The position numbers and the translations under genes were made by a program. The notes under the pieces were generated by a model. The model saw only the letters and a list, made by a program, of their open reading frames with translations. It was not told the origin of the DNA and did not search any database. From Velocimicrobium porci (GTDB lineage: Bacteria; Bacillota; Clostridia; Lachnospirales; Lachnospiraceae), in the NCBI RefSeq assembly GCF_009696045.1, contig NZ_VUMT01000004.1, forward strand, positions 62,001 to 126,000: DNA of 64,000 nucleotides. Reading direction: 5' to 3'. Shown here piece by piece: positions 26,613 through 35,693 of this stretch (positions are counted from its first letter, which is position 1; every line of letters starts with the position of its first letter).

Positions 26613-27206
26613 CTATTCTGAAACTTTTGTTTCTATCTGATGGGTTAATTTCCCCACTTCAGATAGCGGCCAGATTCTTATAAATACACGTCCAACAATC
26701 GCATCCGCCTCTACATTTCCAACCTTTGGCGAACGGCTGTCCTGACTATTATTACGGTTATCCCCTAAAACAAAATATTCTCCCTCTTTTAGTCGGATTG
26801 TTTCCGATGCCAGCCCTGATTCCAAAATTGTTCCGTTCCCATAATTTTCTTTTATTTTTTTTCCATTAATATAAATGTAACCATTTTCTATCTTCACAGT
26901 TTCACCCGGAAGACCGATAATACGCTTTATATAATATAAATTCCGCTCCGCTTCCTGCGGGCGAAATACGATGATATCAAATCGTTTCGGTTTATCAAAA
27001 TGATAAGACAATTTTTCTAAAATGAGCCTGTCACCATCTGATAAAGTCTGCTCCATTGAGCTTCCACTTACTTCTACCTGTTGCCCTACATAGTGATAAA
27101 GAAAAGTAACAACTATTATAACTCCTGCTAAATATAGCACCATTTCAAAAATATCTTTTTTTAAGCTATTGTTCTTTCCACTTTCTTTTTGCTCCGTTTC
27201 CTGCAT
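26613..27206 (-). CDS. lepB: Signal peptidase I (first copy)
   Basis: The 197-residue enzyme has a membrane segment at about 20-40, catalytic Ser50 in VSGSSMEQTL, Lys94 in YYIKRIIGLPGE and FVLGDNRNNSQDSR. The ATG at 27206 is chosen because GGGGAG lies upstream and because the longer in-frame extension crosses a predicted rpoZ terminator. Having two signal peptidases may allow different substrate preferences; the sequence does not show which. Confidence 0.93.
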   Translation of the reverse strand: MQETEQKESGKNNSLKKDIFEMVLYLAGVIIVVTFLYHYVGQQVEVSGSSMEQTLSDGDRLILEKLSYHFDKPKRFDIIVFRPQEAERNLYYIKRIIGLPGETVKIENGYIYINGKKIKENYGNGTILESGLASETIRLKEGEYFVLGDNRNNSQDSRSPKVGNVEADAIVGRVFIRIWPLSEVGKLTHQIETKVSE

Positions 27207-27227
27207 AAATCTCCCCGGTAAAATATC

Positions 27228-27287
27228 AAAAATGCTGCAATATCTCCCTACATTCCAAAAGCAGAAAAGGATTACTAAATTGCAGCA
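27228..27287 (-). terminator. Terminator after rpoZ
   Basis: On the minus strand TGCTGCAAT (27279-27287) pairs with ATTGCAGCA (27233-27241), followed by TTTTT. The 9-bp stem is good but the loop is long (37 nt), so termination may be partial and lepB may still receive read-through. Confidence 0.5.
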
Positions 27288-27297
27288 CAATGATATA

Positions 27298-27546
27298 TTA
27301 ATTTTCTTTTATTTCTTCATCATCATTTACAATTTTGACTTTGGATTTATATAACTCGTCAATTGCAATTGATAATGGTTTTGGGCATGTTGGATTTGCT
27401 AAAGGCTCACTTCCGCCGATAATTTGCCTTGCTCTTTTTGAAGTTGCCAAAACAATCGAATATCTCGAATTAACTACCTTTTCTTCGCCTGGTTCTACTT
27501 CACTGTTTACAACTTCCATTAAATCTGTATATGATGGATGTAACAT
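27298..27546 (-). CDS. rpoZ: DNA-directed RNA polymerase omega subunit
   Basis: The 82-residue protein has the RpoZ core NSRYSIVLATSKRARQI, where the conserved ARQI helix contacts beta-prime, and the closing KPLSIAIDELYKSKVKI. Omega aids assembly of RNA polymerase. It follows gmk by 4 bp in the conserved yicC-remA-gmk-rpoZ order. Confidence 0.94.
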   Translation of the reverse strand: MLHPSYTDLMEVVNSEVEPGEEKVVNSRYSIVLATSKRARQIIGGSEPLANPTCPKPLSIAIDELYKSKVKIVNDDEEIKEN

Positions 27547-27550
27547 ACTT

Positions 27551-28180
27551 TTATTCTCCTTCCTTAAAAGCTTCTAACTCATGTTTCATTTCCGCAATAA
27601 ATGCGTTCTGATTTGTTGTTTTATAATGTTCATTGGTAATCACCTGATGAATACAATCCACACAATCTTTAAGGCAATCATTTACAATAATAAAATCATA
27701 ATCCTTCATAAAATCCGCTTCCTCTGAAGCTCTCTTCAGACGCTTATTAATAACGTCCATTGTTTCCGTTCCTCTTGAAATCAGACGCTTCCGCAACTCA
27801 TCTGCATCTGGAGGTGTTATAAATAAAAGAAGGGAATCTGGAAATAAGTTTCTTACATGTAATGCTCCTTCAATCTCAATTTCCAAAATAACATCTTTTC
27901 CCTGTTCCAATTGCTCTTCAACATAAGCTCTTGGTGTTCCATAATAATTGCCGACATATTCTGTCCATTCAATCAGTTGACCACCCTCTATCATACACTC
28001 AAATTCCTCTCTTGTCAAAAAGAAATATTCTCTTCCGTGTACTTCGCCCTCTCTTGGCTTTCTCGTTGTTGCAGAAATAGACAGACTATAATCGTGCTCC
28101 TTTACAAGCTCTTTTACTAAAGTGCCTTTCCCCGCTCCTGAAAATCCAGAAATAATCGTTAATACGCCTTTACGACTCAT
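27551..28180 (-). CDS. gmk: Guanylate kinase
   Basis: The 209-residue kinase has the P-loop SGFSGAGKGTL (about 11-21), the GMP-binding TTRKPREGEVHGREYFFL block and a lid region with RLKRASEEADF. It phosphorylates GMP to GDP, feeding GTP and (p)ppGpp pools. Its start lies inside the end of remA (11-bp overlap), so the two are probably translationally coupled. Confidence 0.96.
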   Translation of the reverse strand: MSRKGVLTIISGFSGAGKGTLVKELVKEHDYSLSISATTRKPREGEVHGREYFFLTREEFECMIEGGQLIEWTEYVGNYYGTPRAYVEEQLEQGKDVILEIEIEGALHVRNLFPDSLLLFITPPDADELRKRLISRGTETMDVINKRLKRASEEADFMKDYDFIIVNDCLKDCVDCIHQVITNEHYKTTNQNAFIAEMKHELEAFKEGE

Positions 28181-28436
28181 GTTCTTCCCCTTTTATCCAA
28201 TCCATATTTGCCCTTCCTGCAATCGTTTCCGGTAACAGTGCAGAAAGCATCAGCTGTCCGCTCTCCATTACAATAACACCCTTTGTCTTGCGACCACAGG
28301 TTGCATCAATTGCCATTCCATTATCCTTTCCTGCCTGAACAAGACGTTTCACAGGTGCAGCATCCGGGCTTATAATTCCAATTATTTTATCAACATTTAC
28401 AATATTACCAAATCCAATATTTATAAATCGACTCAT
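28170..28436 (-). CDS. remA: RemA family DNA-binding regulator (DUF370)
   Basis: The 88-residue protein starts MSRFINIGFGNIVNVDKI and continues with AAPVKRLVQAG, ATCGRKTKGVIVMESGQ and LPETIAGR, all strongly conserved in RemA. In Bacillus subtilis RemA activates extracellular matrix and osmoprotection genes by binding DNA as an oligomer. Targets here are unknown. It lies 12 bp after yicC. Confidence 0.92.
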   Translation of the reverse strand: MSRFINIGFGNIVNVDKIIGIISPDAAPVKRLVQAGKDNGMAIDATCGRKTKGVIVMESGQLMLSALLPETIAGRANMDWIKGEEHES

Positions 28437-28448
28437 GGCGACTCCTAA

Positions 28449-29327
28449 TTATTCAATATTTTGAATCTGCTCTCTTACCTTTTCAATTTCAGTTTTCAAA
28501 TCAATTGCCTTATTCGAAACTTCGATATCATTAGCCTTAGACAAAATAGTATTCGCTTCTCGATTCATTTCCTGTGCAATAAAATCAAGCTTACGACCAA
28601 TACTATCCTTCGCCTCCAGTGTACTACGCATATTTTTTATGTGACTTCTTAAACGTACCGTTTCTTCATCTACACAGATTTTATCGGCAAAAATAATAAT
28701 CTCTGTTGCCAATACACTTTCATCCAATTTTGCATCACCAAGCAGTTCTTGCACTTTCTCGGTCAATTTTTCACGATATTCCTTTACAATCTCTGGAGAA
28801 CGCATTTCAATAAATTCAACCAAAGTCAGCATCTCATCCAACTTTGCAAATAAATCTTCTTTTAAGTGCACTCCCTCTGCAATTCTTGTTTCAACGAGCT
28901 TTTCCGCTGCTTCTCGAATCGCCTGTTCTAATGTCGACCATAACTCTTTTTCATCAACCGTCTGTTCCTCTAGTGTAAAGACATCCGGATATCTGGACAA
29001 TTGCGATACTTTAACTTCATTTTCTAAACCAAAGTCATTTGCAAGCTGATTCAGACACTCCATATACTCCTTTGCAATATCATGATTATACTTAACACAA
29101 GCTTTGTTCTCTGTATAATCCTCATAGGAAATAAAAACATCAACCTTACCTCTGCCTATGTACTCCTTTAGCAGGTTACGGATTGCAGCCTCAAAAAAAT
29201 TCAACTTTTTAGGTATTTTAATTGAAATGTCACAATATCTATGATTTACTGCCTTTAACTCTACAATAATTTTACGCTCTACTGTAGTTATCTCGCTTCT
29301 ACCGAAGCCCGTCATACTTTTTAGCAT
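28449..29327 (-). CDS. yicC: YicC family endoribonuclease
   Basis: The 292-residue protein has the N-terminal MLKSMTGFGRSE signature, a central RGKVDVFISYE strand and the C-terminal DUF1732 part with KLDFIAQEMNREANTILSKAND. YicC proteins are metal-dependent endoribonucleases linked to RNA decay and stationary-phase survival. It opens the conserved yicC-remA-gmk-rpoZ group and follows a receiver-domain gene by 69 bp. Confidence 0.92.
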   Translation of the reverse strand: MLKSMTGFGRSEITTVERKIIVELKAVNHRYCDISIKIPKKLNFFEAAIRNLLKEYIGRGKVDVFISYEDYTENKACVKYNHDIAKEYMECLNQLANDFGLENEVKVSQLSRYPDVFTLEEQTVDEKELWSTLEQAIREAAEKLVETRIAEGVHLKEDLFAKLDEMLTLVEFIEMRSPEIVKEYREKLTEKVQELLGDAKLDESVLATEIIIFADKICVDEETVRLRSHIKNMRSTLEAKDSIGRKLDFIAQEMNREANTILSKANDIEVSNKAIDLKTEIEKVREQIQNIE

Positions 29328-29396
29328 TTGATTCTACACTCTTTTCTTTGTTTGAAATTAAATCTTTGTACATTATATATAAATCTATTTTCAAAG

Positions 29397-29762
29397 TCAA
29401 CGTTGTTTATCAAAAATATCTCGAATACACGATTTTAATTCTTCCGGATCAAATGGTTTTGGCAAAAATGCAACAGCTCCTAAAGCACGACAATTTTCTT
29501 CTAATGGTTTCGTTGAAATAGAAGTGAGCATAACAACCGGAATGTCAAAATCTTTTCTCGCGTTCATTTTTTCCAAAGTTTCTAACCCGTCCAATCCCAT
29601 CATATAAAAATCCAATAAAATCAAATCCGGTTTCTGCTTATCCAAAAATGCCAATGCCTCTTCACCAGAAGTCACTACAAATACTTTGTATTCATCACGA
29701 AGCGTTTCCCTCACAAGTGTCAAAGTAGAAACACTATCGTCTACAGATAAAATCTTTCTCAT
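29397..29762 (-). CDS. Stand-alone response regulator receiver domain
   Basis: The 121-residue protein is a single REC domain: acidic pair D8-D9, phospho-acceptor D51 in LILLDFYMMGLDG, T80/S81 in VVMLTS and K102 in FLPKPF. There is no output domain, so it acts by protein contact, as CheY or Spo0F do. No histidine kinase is adjacent; its partner is unknown. GGAGG precedes the start. Upstream, to about 29940, an AT-rich stretch holds its promoter region, but I see no clear consensus element there. Confidence 0.9.
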   Translation of the reverse strand: MRKILSVDDSVSTLTLVRETLRDEYKVFVVTSGEEALAFLDKQKPDLILLDFYMMGLDGLETLEKMNARKDFDIPVVMLTSISTKPLEENCRALGAVAFLPKPFDPEELKSCIRDIFDKQR

Positions 29763-29944
29763 CTTCTGTTGTCCTCCAATCCTTAGTTACGTCCGCATTA
29801 TCAGTCAAATTTTACCAATCTTTACTTCTGTTTTATCACAAAACCCCTCTTATCTCATTTTCACATTATATTATAGCTTATCAAATTTTTTCCTGTTTGT
29901 AAAGTTACTGACCGCATTAAAACTAAGGACTTTTGAGCATATAT

Positions 29945-29974
29945 TTGCCATATATACTACGAATATGTTATAAT
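29945..29974 (+). promoter_or_regulatory. Promoter of rqcH
   Basis: TTGCCA (29945-29950), an 18-bp spacer and the extended -10 TG-T-TATAAT (29966-29974) face rqcH. The predicted start near 29982 gives a leader of about 100 nt that begins with the repeat element described next. Confidence 0.65.
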
Positions 29975-29987
29975 TCTGTATTACTAT

Positions 29988-30050
29988 GATGTTGGGGCAA
30001 AAGATATTTTGCCCCTGATACCTACGGATGACTACGCACTTTGTGGTATC
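29988..30050 (+). repeat. Intergenic palindromic repeat, copy 1 (rqcH leader)
   Basis: This element begins GATGTTGGGG and contains a perfect 9-bp hairpin, GGGGCAAAA/TTTTGCCCC with a GATA loop (29994-30015), followed by a second hairpin closed by GATACC (30017-30022) and GGTATC (30045-30050). The core CCTACGGATGACT..GCACTTTGT recurs at 31862-31883. It lies wholly in the predicted 5' leader of rqcH. Confidence 0.6.
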
Positions 30051-30084
30051 TTACTATAATTAAAGAAAGAAAATAGGTGATAAC

Positions 30085-31842
30085 ATGGCTTTAGATGGAA
30101 TCGTTATATCAAATCTTGTTTGTGAACTACAAGAAACATTAATAGGAGGCCGTATCAATAAAATTGCCCAGCCTGAAAAAGACGAGCTTCTTTTAACAAT
30201 AAAAAACAACAGGGAACAGCACAGATTATTAATTTCTGCAGGTGCAAGTCTTCCGCTTATTTATCTAACAAAGGAAAACAAACCAAGCCCGCTTACAGCG
30301 CCAAACTTCTGCATGCTTCTAAGAAAACATTTAAATAGTGCAAAAATACTTGATATTTCCCAACCGGAAATGGAACGTATCATTGAATTTAAAATCGAAC
30401 ATTTAAATGAACTGGGTGACATCTGCATTAAATATTTAATTGTAGAATTAATGGGAAAACACAGTAACATTATTTTCTGTGACAATAAAAAAGTAATTAT
30501 AGACAGCATCAAACATATTTCCGGGCTTGTAAGCTCCGTCCGGGAAGTCCTCCCAGGTAGAAATTATTTTATTGCCAAAACCCAGGAAAAAGAAAATCCA
30601 TTGACAATAACTTATGAACGTTTTAAAGATTTTGTCCTAACCAAACCAACTACACTGTCAAAAGCAATCTACACATCCTTAACCGGAATCAGTCCGCTAA
30701 TTGCCAATGAAATCTGTGTCCGTGCTTCATTAGATTCCGGCAATAGCACGAGTACAGTAAATGAAATAGAAGGGCTTCATTTATATAAAACATTAACACG
30801 TTTTATGGAAGATATATCCGAATGTAATTTTGATCCTATTATTATATATGATAAAAGGAACAAAGAACCAATTGAATTTTCCAGCACATTATTAACCTGC
30901 TATCAGGATTTTCAGGTTGAACACCACGATAGCATCTCCGAAGTACTTGAGTCCTATTACTCGTTGAAAAACATCGTTACACGAATCCGTCAAAAATCAT
31001 CGGATTTAAGACGAATTGTATCCACTGCAACGGAACGGACACGAAAAAAATATGATTTACAATGTAAACAATTAAAAGATACAGAAAAAAGGGAAAAATA
31101 CAAAATTTATGGCGAATTACTTACTACTTACGGATACCAGGCAGAACCAGGAGCAAAATCTTTAACCTGTGAAAACTATTATACCAATCAGGAAATTAGA
31201 ATTCCTTTAGACGATACTATTTCTGCAATGGAAAATGCGAAAAAATATTTTGACCGTTATGGCAAATTAAAGCGTACCTTTGAAGCATTATCGGTTCAGA
31301 TTAAAGAAACAAAAGAAGAAATCGAACACCTAGAATCTATCAGTGCTGCATTAGACATTGCTTTGGAAGAAGATGACCTGATTGAGGTAAAAAAAGAATT
31401 GATTCAATATGGTTATATCAAAAAACATGGAGTTAATGGAAAAAAAGAAAAAAAACATAAAAATACAAGCAAACCATTTCATTATATTTCTTCTGACGGA
31501 TTTCATATGTATGTTGGGAAAAACAATTATCAAAATGAAGAATTAACATTTAAATTTGCAAACGGAAATGATTGGTGGTTCCACGCAAAGGGAATGGCCG
31601 GTTCACATGTCGTTGTAAAAATGGAAGGAGCAAAAGAACTTCCTGATCGAACTTTTGAGGAGGCCGGAATGCTGGCCGGCTTTTATTCGAAAGGCAGAAA
31701 TATGGATAAAGTAGAGATTGATTATGTGGAACGGAAACATGTAAAAAAACCAAATAACGGAAAACCCGGTTTTGTGATTTATCATACGAATTATTCTTTA
31801 ACAATTAAACCAGATATTTCCGGATTAGTTGAAATATCTTAG
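30085..31842 (+). CDS. rqcH: Rqc2-homologue RqcH (NFACT protein)
   Basis: The 585-residue protein has an NFACT-N domain (MALDGIVISNLVCEL, GGRINKI, VELMGKHSNIIF), a helix-hairpin-helix and coiled-coil middle (about 290-435) and an NFACT-R domain (YHISSDG-like YISSDGFHMYVGKNNYQNEELTFK, NDWWFHAKGMAGSHVV). RqcH binds obstructed 50S-peptidyl-tRNA complexes and adds alanine tails for degradation; older annotations call it a fibronectin-binding protein. The conserved DR pair is E97-R98 here, a conservative change. The gene stands on the plus strand with its own promoter. Confidence 0.92.
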   Translation: MALDGIVISNLVCELQETLIGGRINKIAQPEKDELLLTIKNNREQHRLLISAGASLPLIYLTKENKPSPLTAPNFCMLLRKHLNSAKILDISQPEMERIIEFKIEHLNELGDICIKYLIVELMGKHSNIIFCDNKKVIIDSIKHISGLVSSVREVLPGRNYFIAKTQEKENPLTITYERFKDFVLTKPTTLSKAIYTSLTGISPLIANEICVRASLDSGNSTSTVNEIEGLHLYKTLTRFMEDISECNFDPIIIYDKRNKEPIEFSSTLLTCYQDFQVEHHDSISEVLESYYSLKNIVTRIRQKSSDLRRIVSTATERTRKKYDLQCKQLKDTEKREKYKIYGELLTTYGYQAEPGAKSLTCENYYTNQEIRIPLDDTISAMENAKKYFDRYGKLKRTFEALSVQIKETKEEIEHLESISAALDIALEEDDLIEVKKELIQYGYIKKHGVNGKKEKKHKNTSKPFHYISSDGFHMYVGKNNYQNEELTFKFANGNDWWFHAKGMAGSHVVVKMEGAKELPDRTFEEAGMLAGFYSKGRNMDKVEIDYVERKHVKKPNNGKPGFVIYHTNYSLTIKPDISGLVEIS

Positions 31843-31897
31843 ATGATGGGGTCAACTGACACCTACGGATGACTGCACTTTGTTCTCCCGTCATACT
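31842..31897 (+). repeat. Intergenic palindromic repeat, copy 2 (between rqcH and hisJ)
   Basis: This copy starts at the last base of the rqcH stop codon with GATGATGGGG. It shares the core CCTACGGATGACT-GCACTTTGT with copy 1 (one two-base gap) but has a shorter, imperfect first hairpin (GGGGTC/GACACC, 31848-31863). It lies in the leader of the next gene. Confidence 0.55.
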
Positions 31898-31924
31898 TAT
31901 TATTTTACAGAAAGTGGTGAATAT

Positions 31925-32731
31925 ATGATACTTACAGATATGCATGTACATTCTTCATTTTCTTCTGACTCAGATGCGAAAATAGAAGATTTAGTGAAGG
32001 AAGCATTGAAAAGAAACTTTTCTTATTTTTATTTAACGGATCATATGGATTACGGATTTCCAATTACGGACGGATTAGATTTTATATTGGACGTAGAAAA
32101 TTATGATAAAACGTTTGAATTGCTCTATACACAATTTGGAGAGAAAATAAAAATCCGAAAAGGTATCGAGGTTGGAATAAAACCAGATATCACTGATAAA
32201 TTGGAAAAACTGTTAAAGGAACATTTTTTTGATTTTGTAGTAGGTTCGACTCATTTAGTAAATGACACAGACCCTTATCAGCCAATCTATTGGGAAGGAC
32301 GAACAGAAAAGGCAGGAATTCAAGATTATTTCGAGATGGTATTGGAAAATTTCAAACAATTTAATAATTTTGATACATGCGCTCACCTAGACTATGTAGT
32401 CCGGTATTCTCCATCGAAAGGAAAAGGCTACAGTTATCAGGCACATGGTGATATAATAGATGAAATTTTACGCTACTTAATCCAAAATGGAAAGGCACTG
32501 GAGCTTAATACCGGAGGTCTAAAATATGGACTTCCCCACCCAAATCCTCACACAGATATATTAAAACGCTATCGTGAATTAGGCGGAGAATTATTAACAA
32601 TCGGTTCGGATGCTCATACACCACTCCACTATGCTTACGATTTCCCCAAAATAGAAAATCTGCTTAAAACCTTAGGCTACCGCTATTACAGCGTCTACGA
32701 AAAAAGGAAACCAATCCAGCTTCCTTTATAG
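31925..32731 (+). CDS. hisJ: HisJ-type histidinol-phosphatase (PHP domain)
   Basis: The 268-residue PHP protein has the metal ligands DMHVHSSFSSDS (N-terminus), TDHMDYG, a mid Glu-containing RKGIEVGI, STHLVND, CAHLDYV and GSDAHTPL at the C-terminus. The family hydrolyses L-histidinol phosphate in histidine synthesis, but some PHP members act on other phosphoesters and no other his genes are near. The ATG at 31925 (GGTGA upstream) begins the conserved domain; an in-frame upstream extension runs into repeat copy 2 and is rejected. Confidence 0.85.
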   Translation: MILTDMHVHSSFSSDSDAKIEDLVKEALKRNFSYFYLTDHMDYGFPITDGLDFILDVENYDKTFELLYTQFGEKIKIRKGIEVGIKPDITDKLEKLLKEHFFDFVVGSTHLVNDTDPYQPIYWEGRTEKAGIQDYFEMVLENFKQFNNFDTCAHLDYVVRYSPSKGKGYSYQAHGDIIDEILRYLIQNGKALELNTGGLKYGLPHPNPHTDILKRYRELGGELLTIGSDAHTPLHYAYDFPKIENLLKTLGYRYYSVYEKRKPIQLPL

Positions 32732-32780
32732 GATTAAACTAATCTTCCACTCCCTGATTGTAAAAAAGAGCAAACAAAAG

Positions 32781-32820
32781 GAGGGCTGTGTTACCAAATT
32801 TTTAAGGTAATACAGCCCTC
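32781..32820. terminator. Bidirectional terminator between hisJ and mnmA
   Basis: A 15-bp stem with one wobble (32781-32795 with 32806-32820) surrounds a 10-nt AT loop. T-rich tracts on either side are imperfect, but the convergent genes make termination the likely role. Confidence 0.7.
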
Positions 32821-32823
32821 TTA

Positions 32824-33915
32824 TTACTTAAAATTTTTTCCAAGTATAGTGCCTCCGCCAACGACTAAGTCCTCATCGTAAAACACAACTGCCTGTCCAG
32901 GTGTAATTGCCCTTTGCGGTTCATCAAATACACACTCTAATAAATCTTCACCAATCATCCGTATTGTAGCCATTGCTCCCTGGTGATTATAGCGAATCTT
33001 TGCTGACACTCTCATATCGTTTGTCAGTTCTGGTATTGTCATAAAGTTTACACGATTTGCATACAGCTTTTCGTAAAATACTTCTTCGTTATCACCAATT
33101 ACTACTTCATTTGTTTCCGGACGAATTTCTACGACAAATACCGGACGTCCCAGAGAAAGATTTAGTCCCTTTCTCTGACCGATTGTATAATACGGAATTC
33201 CTTTATGTTTTCCAACAACTTCACCTTTTGTTGTAACAAAGTTCCCCGGTTTTATTTCCGTATCGCTATTTTCCCGAATATATTTTCCATAATCGTTATC
33301 AGGTATAAAACAAATTTCCTGACTATCTGGTTTATTCGCTACTTGTAATCCGATTTCTTCTGCAATTGCACGGATTTCATCTTTTGTATAATCTCCAACC
33401 GGCATAACGGTATGGGATAACTGCTCCTGTGTTAAGTTATAAAGTGCATAAGTCTGGTCTTTGGAGGCAGTTGCCGATTTTCGAAGTGTATACCTTCCAT
33501 TTGACAGCTTTTCAACTCTCGCATAATGTCCGGTAGCAATGTAATCTGCTCCAATCTCTAAAGAACGTTTTAACAAGGACTCCCATTTCACATAGCGGTT
33601 GCAGGCAATACATGGATTTGGTGTACGTCCTTTTAGATATTCTTCTAAAAAATAGTCCATGACATTTTCTTTAAAATCTTTTTTAAAATTCATGACATAA
33701 TAAGGAATTTCTAGTTGATTTGCTACCCGTCTTGCATCATCTACCGCACTAAGACCACAACAGCCTCCATTCTCTTCCTGACTGAATGTATCTTCATCCT
33801 GCCAAATCTGCATTGTAACTCCTACCACGTCATATCCTTTCTGTTTTAACAGATAGGCAGCTACAGAGGAATCGACTCCTCCTGACATTCCTATCACAAC
33901 TTTTTTCTTTTCCAT
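32824..33915 (-). CDS. mnmA: tRNA-specific 2-thiouridylase MnmA
   Basis: The 363-residue enzyme has the PP-loop [13 protein letters not shown] (9-21), the catalytic C102 in [12 protein letters not shown] and C202 in QEICFIPD, as well as TGHYAR and the C-terminal beta-barrel ending near PGQAVVFYD. It adds sulfur to U34 of Lys, Glu and Gln tRNAs. Sulfur comes from a cysteine desulfurase, which matches its place downstream of iscS and iscU. Confidence 0.96.
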   Translation of the reverse strand: MEKKKVVIGMSGGVDSSVAAYLLKQKGYDVVGVTMQIWQDEDTFSQEENGGCCGLSAVDDARRVANQLEIPYYVMNFKKDFKENVMDYFLEEYLKGRTPNPCIACNRYVKWESLLKRSLEIGADYIATGHYARVEKLSNGRYTLRKSATASKDQTYALYNLTQEQLSHTVMPVGDYTKDEIRAIAEEIGLQVANKPDSQEICFIPDNDYGKYIRENSDTEIKPGNFVTTKGEVVGKHKGIPYYTIGQRKGLNLSLGRPVFVVEIRPETNEVVIGDNEEVFYEKLYANRVNFMTIPELTNDMRVSAKIRYNHQGAMATIRMIGEDLLECVFDEPQRAITPGQAVVFYDEDLVVGGGTILGKNFK

Positions 33916-33987
33916 GAAAGTTCTCCTAGTTCTCTACTTTCTATTTCCACTTCTAGTTTCCTTGTTTATGATCTATTTAAAGTTTAC

Positions 33988-34425
33988 TTAATAATTCTCT
34001 TCTTCTTCGCCCTCATGTATATCTGACTTTGGTTTCTTCAAGCCTTCGATTTTAATACCATTTTTCTCAGCATAATCCCAAAGAGCAGCATGAATTGCTT
34101 CTTCTGCTAAAAGAGAACAATGTACTTTTACTGGTGGAAGTCCGTCTAATGCTTCCATTACTGCTTTATTTGTTACTTTCAATGCTTCCTCAATTGTTTT
34201 TCCTTTTACAAGTTCTGTTGCCATGCTGCTTGTTGCTACTGCTGCACCACATCCAAATGTCTTAAACTTACAATCCTTTATAATTCCATTCTCGTCTATG
34301 TCAAGATAAATCCGCATAATATCTCCACATTTTGCATTTCCTACCGTACCAATTCCACTGGCATTCTCAATCTCACCCACATTTCTTGGGTTGGTAAAAT
34401 GATCCATTACTTTTTCGCTGTACAT
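33988..34425 (-). CDS. iscU: Fe-S cluster assembly scaffold IscU/NifU
   Basis: The 145-residue scaffold has the three ligand cysteines C33 (NAKCGD, with D35), C59 (FKTFGCGAA) and C103 (VHCSLLAEEA). A short acidic tail follows. It receives sulfur from the desulfurase encoded just upstream and assembles [2Fe-2S] or [4Fe-4S] clusters. The order iscR-iscS-iscU-mnmA is common in Clostridia. Confidence 0.94.
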   Translation of the reverse strand: MYSEKVMDHFTNPRNVGEIENASGIGTVGNAKCGDIMRIYLDIDENGIIKDCKFKTFGCGAAVATSSMATELVKGKTIEEALKVTNKAVMEALDGLPPVKVHCSLLAEEAIHAALWDYAEKNGIKIEGLKKPKSDIHEGEEEENY

Positions 34426-34469
34426 CGTTTCTTCCTCCTGTTTTTATCTTTTCTATGTTAAGTCCTTTT

Positions 34470-35663
34470 TTATTCCTGTTCAATATGATTTTTCTTTACA
34501 AAATCTTCATACAACGGTGACATACTTCTTAATTTTGCAACAATTTCCTTTATTTTCTCTACTGTGTAATTGATTTCTTCTTCCGTTGTATCGTGGCTTA
34601 ATGTAAGTCTTAAAGAGCCATGGGCAATTTCATGTGGTAAACCAATTGCAAGTAAAACATGAGATGGGTCTAATGAGCCTGATGTACAGGCTGAACCACT
34701 GGATGCACAAATATTTTGCATATCCAACATAATTAGCAGAGACTCTCCTTCTATAAACTGAAAACTAAAGTTTGCATTATTTGGAAGGCGATTTGTTCTA
34801 TGACCATTTAATCTTACATACGGAATTTCTCTTAACACTCTGTCAATTAATAAATCTCTTAACTGAATTTCTTTTTGCCGGCGTTCTTCTAACGTATTTT
34901 TCGCAATCTCCGCAGCTTTTCCAAGCCCTACAATACCAGGGACATTTTCCGTACCGGCTCTTCTGTGACGTTCCTGTGCTCCACCATGAATAAAGGAACG
35001 AAGTTTTAATCCTGTACGAATATATAAAAATCCAATTCCTTTTGGACCATTTAATTTGTGACCACTTGCACTTAACATGTCAATATGGAACTCATCAACA
35101 TTGATTGGCAGCTGACCATATGCCTGTACTGCATCGGTATGGAATATAATTCCATGTTCTTTCGCAATCTCTCCAATTTCTTTAATCGGTTGTATTGTAC
35201 CGATTTCATTATTTGCAAACATAATTGAGATTGCTATTGTTGTCGGACGAATTGCCTTTTTCAATTCTTCCAACTTTACAACCCCATTTTCATCTACATC
35301 AAGATAAGTAACCTCGTAACCATTTTTCTCCAAATATTCGCAAGTATGAAGAATTGCGTGATGCTCAATTTTGGATGTAATAATATGATTTCCTTTTTCT
35401 TTATAAGCCTCAGCTGCTGCTTTCAATGCCCAGTTATCCGATTCCGAACCACCTGCAGTAAAATAGATCTCATTTGTTTTCGCTCCAAGTGAATTTGCTA
35501 TTGTTTCTCTTGCTGTATCAACTGCTTTTTTACTCTCCCCCGCCAACTCATACACACTCGATGGATTACCAAATTTTTCTGTAAAATATGGGAGCATTGC
35601 CTCCACTACCTCTGGTCTTGTTGCAGTTGTCGCTGCATTATCAAGATAAATTTTCTTATTCAT
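34470..35663 (-). CDS. iscS: Cysteine desulfurase (IscS/NifS group)
   Basis: The 397-residue PLP enzyme begins IYLDNAATTATRPEV, has the PLP lysine K203 in SASGHKLNGPKG and the persulfide cysteine C326 in SSGSACTSGS on the flexible loop typical of group I (IscS/NifS). It provides sulfur for Fe-S assembly and for MnmA. It follows the iscR gene by 30 bp. Confidence 0.95.
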   Translation of the reverse strand: MNKKIYLDNAATTATRPEVVEAMLPYFTEKFGNPSSVYELAGESKKAVDTARETIANSLGAKTNEIYFTAGGSESDNWALKAAAEAYKEKGNHIITSKIEHHAILHTCEYLEKNGYEVTYLDVDENGVVKLEELKKAIRPTTIAISIMFANNEIGTIQPIKEIGEIAKEHGIIFHTDAVQAYGQLPINVDEFHIDMLSASGHKLNGPKGIGFLYIRTGLKLRSFIHGGAQERHRRAGTENVPGIVGLGKAAEIAKNTLEERRQKEIQLRDLLIDRVLREIPYVRLNGHRTNRLPNNANFSFQFIEGESLLIMLDMQNICASSGSACTSGSLDPSHVLLAIGLPHEIAHGSLRLTLSHDTTEEEINYTVEKIKEIVAKLRSMSPLYEDFVKKNHIEQE

Positions 35664-35693
35664 ACCTTCATCTCCTAATTTTAATCTATTCCT

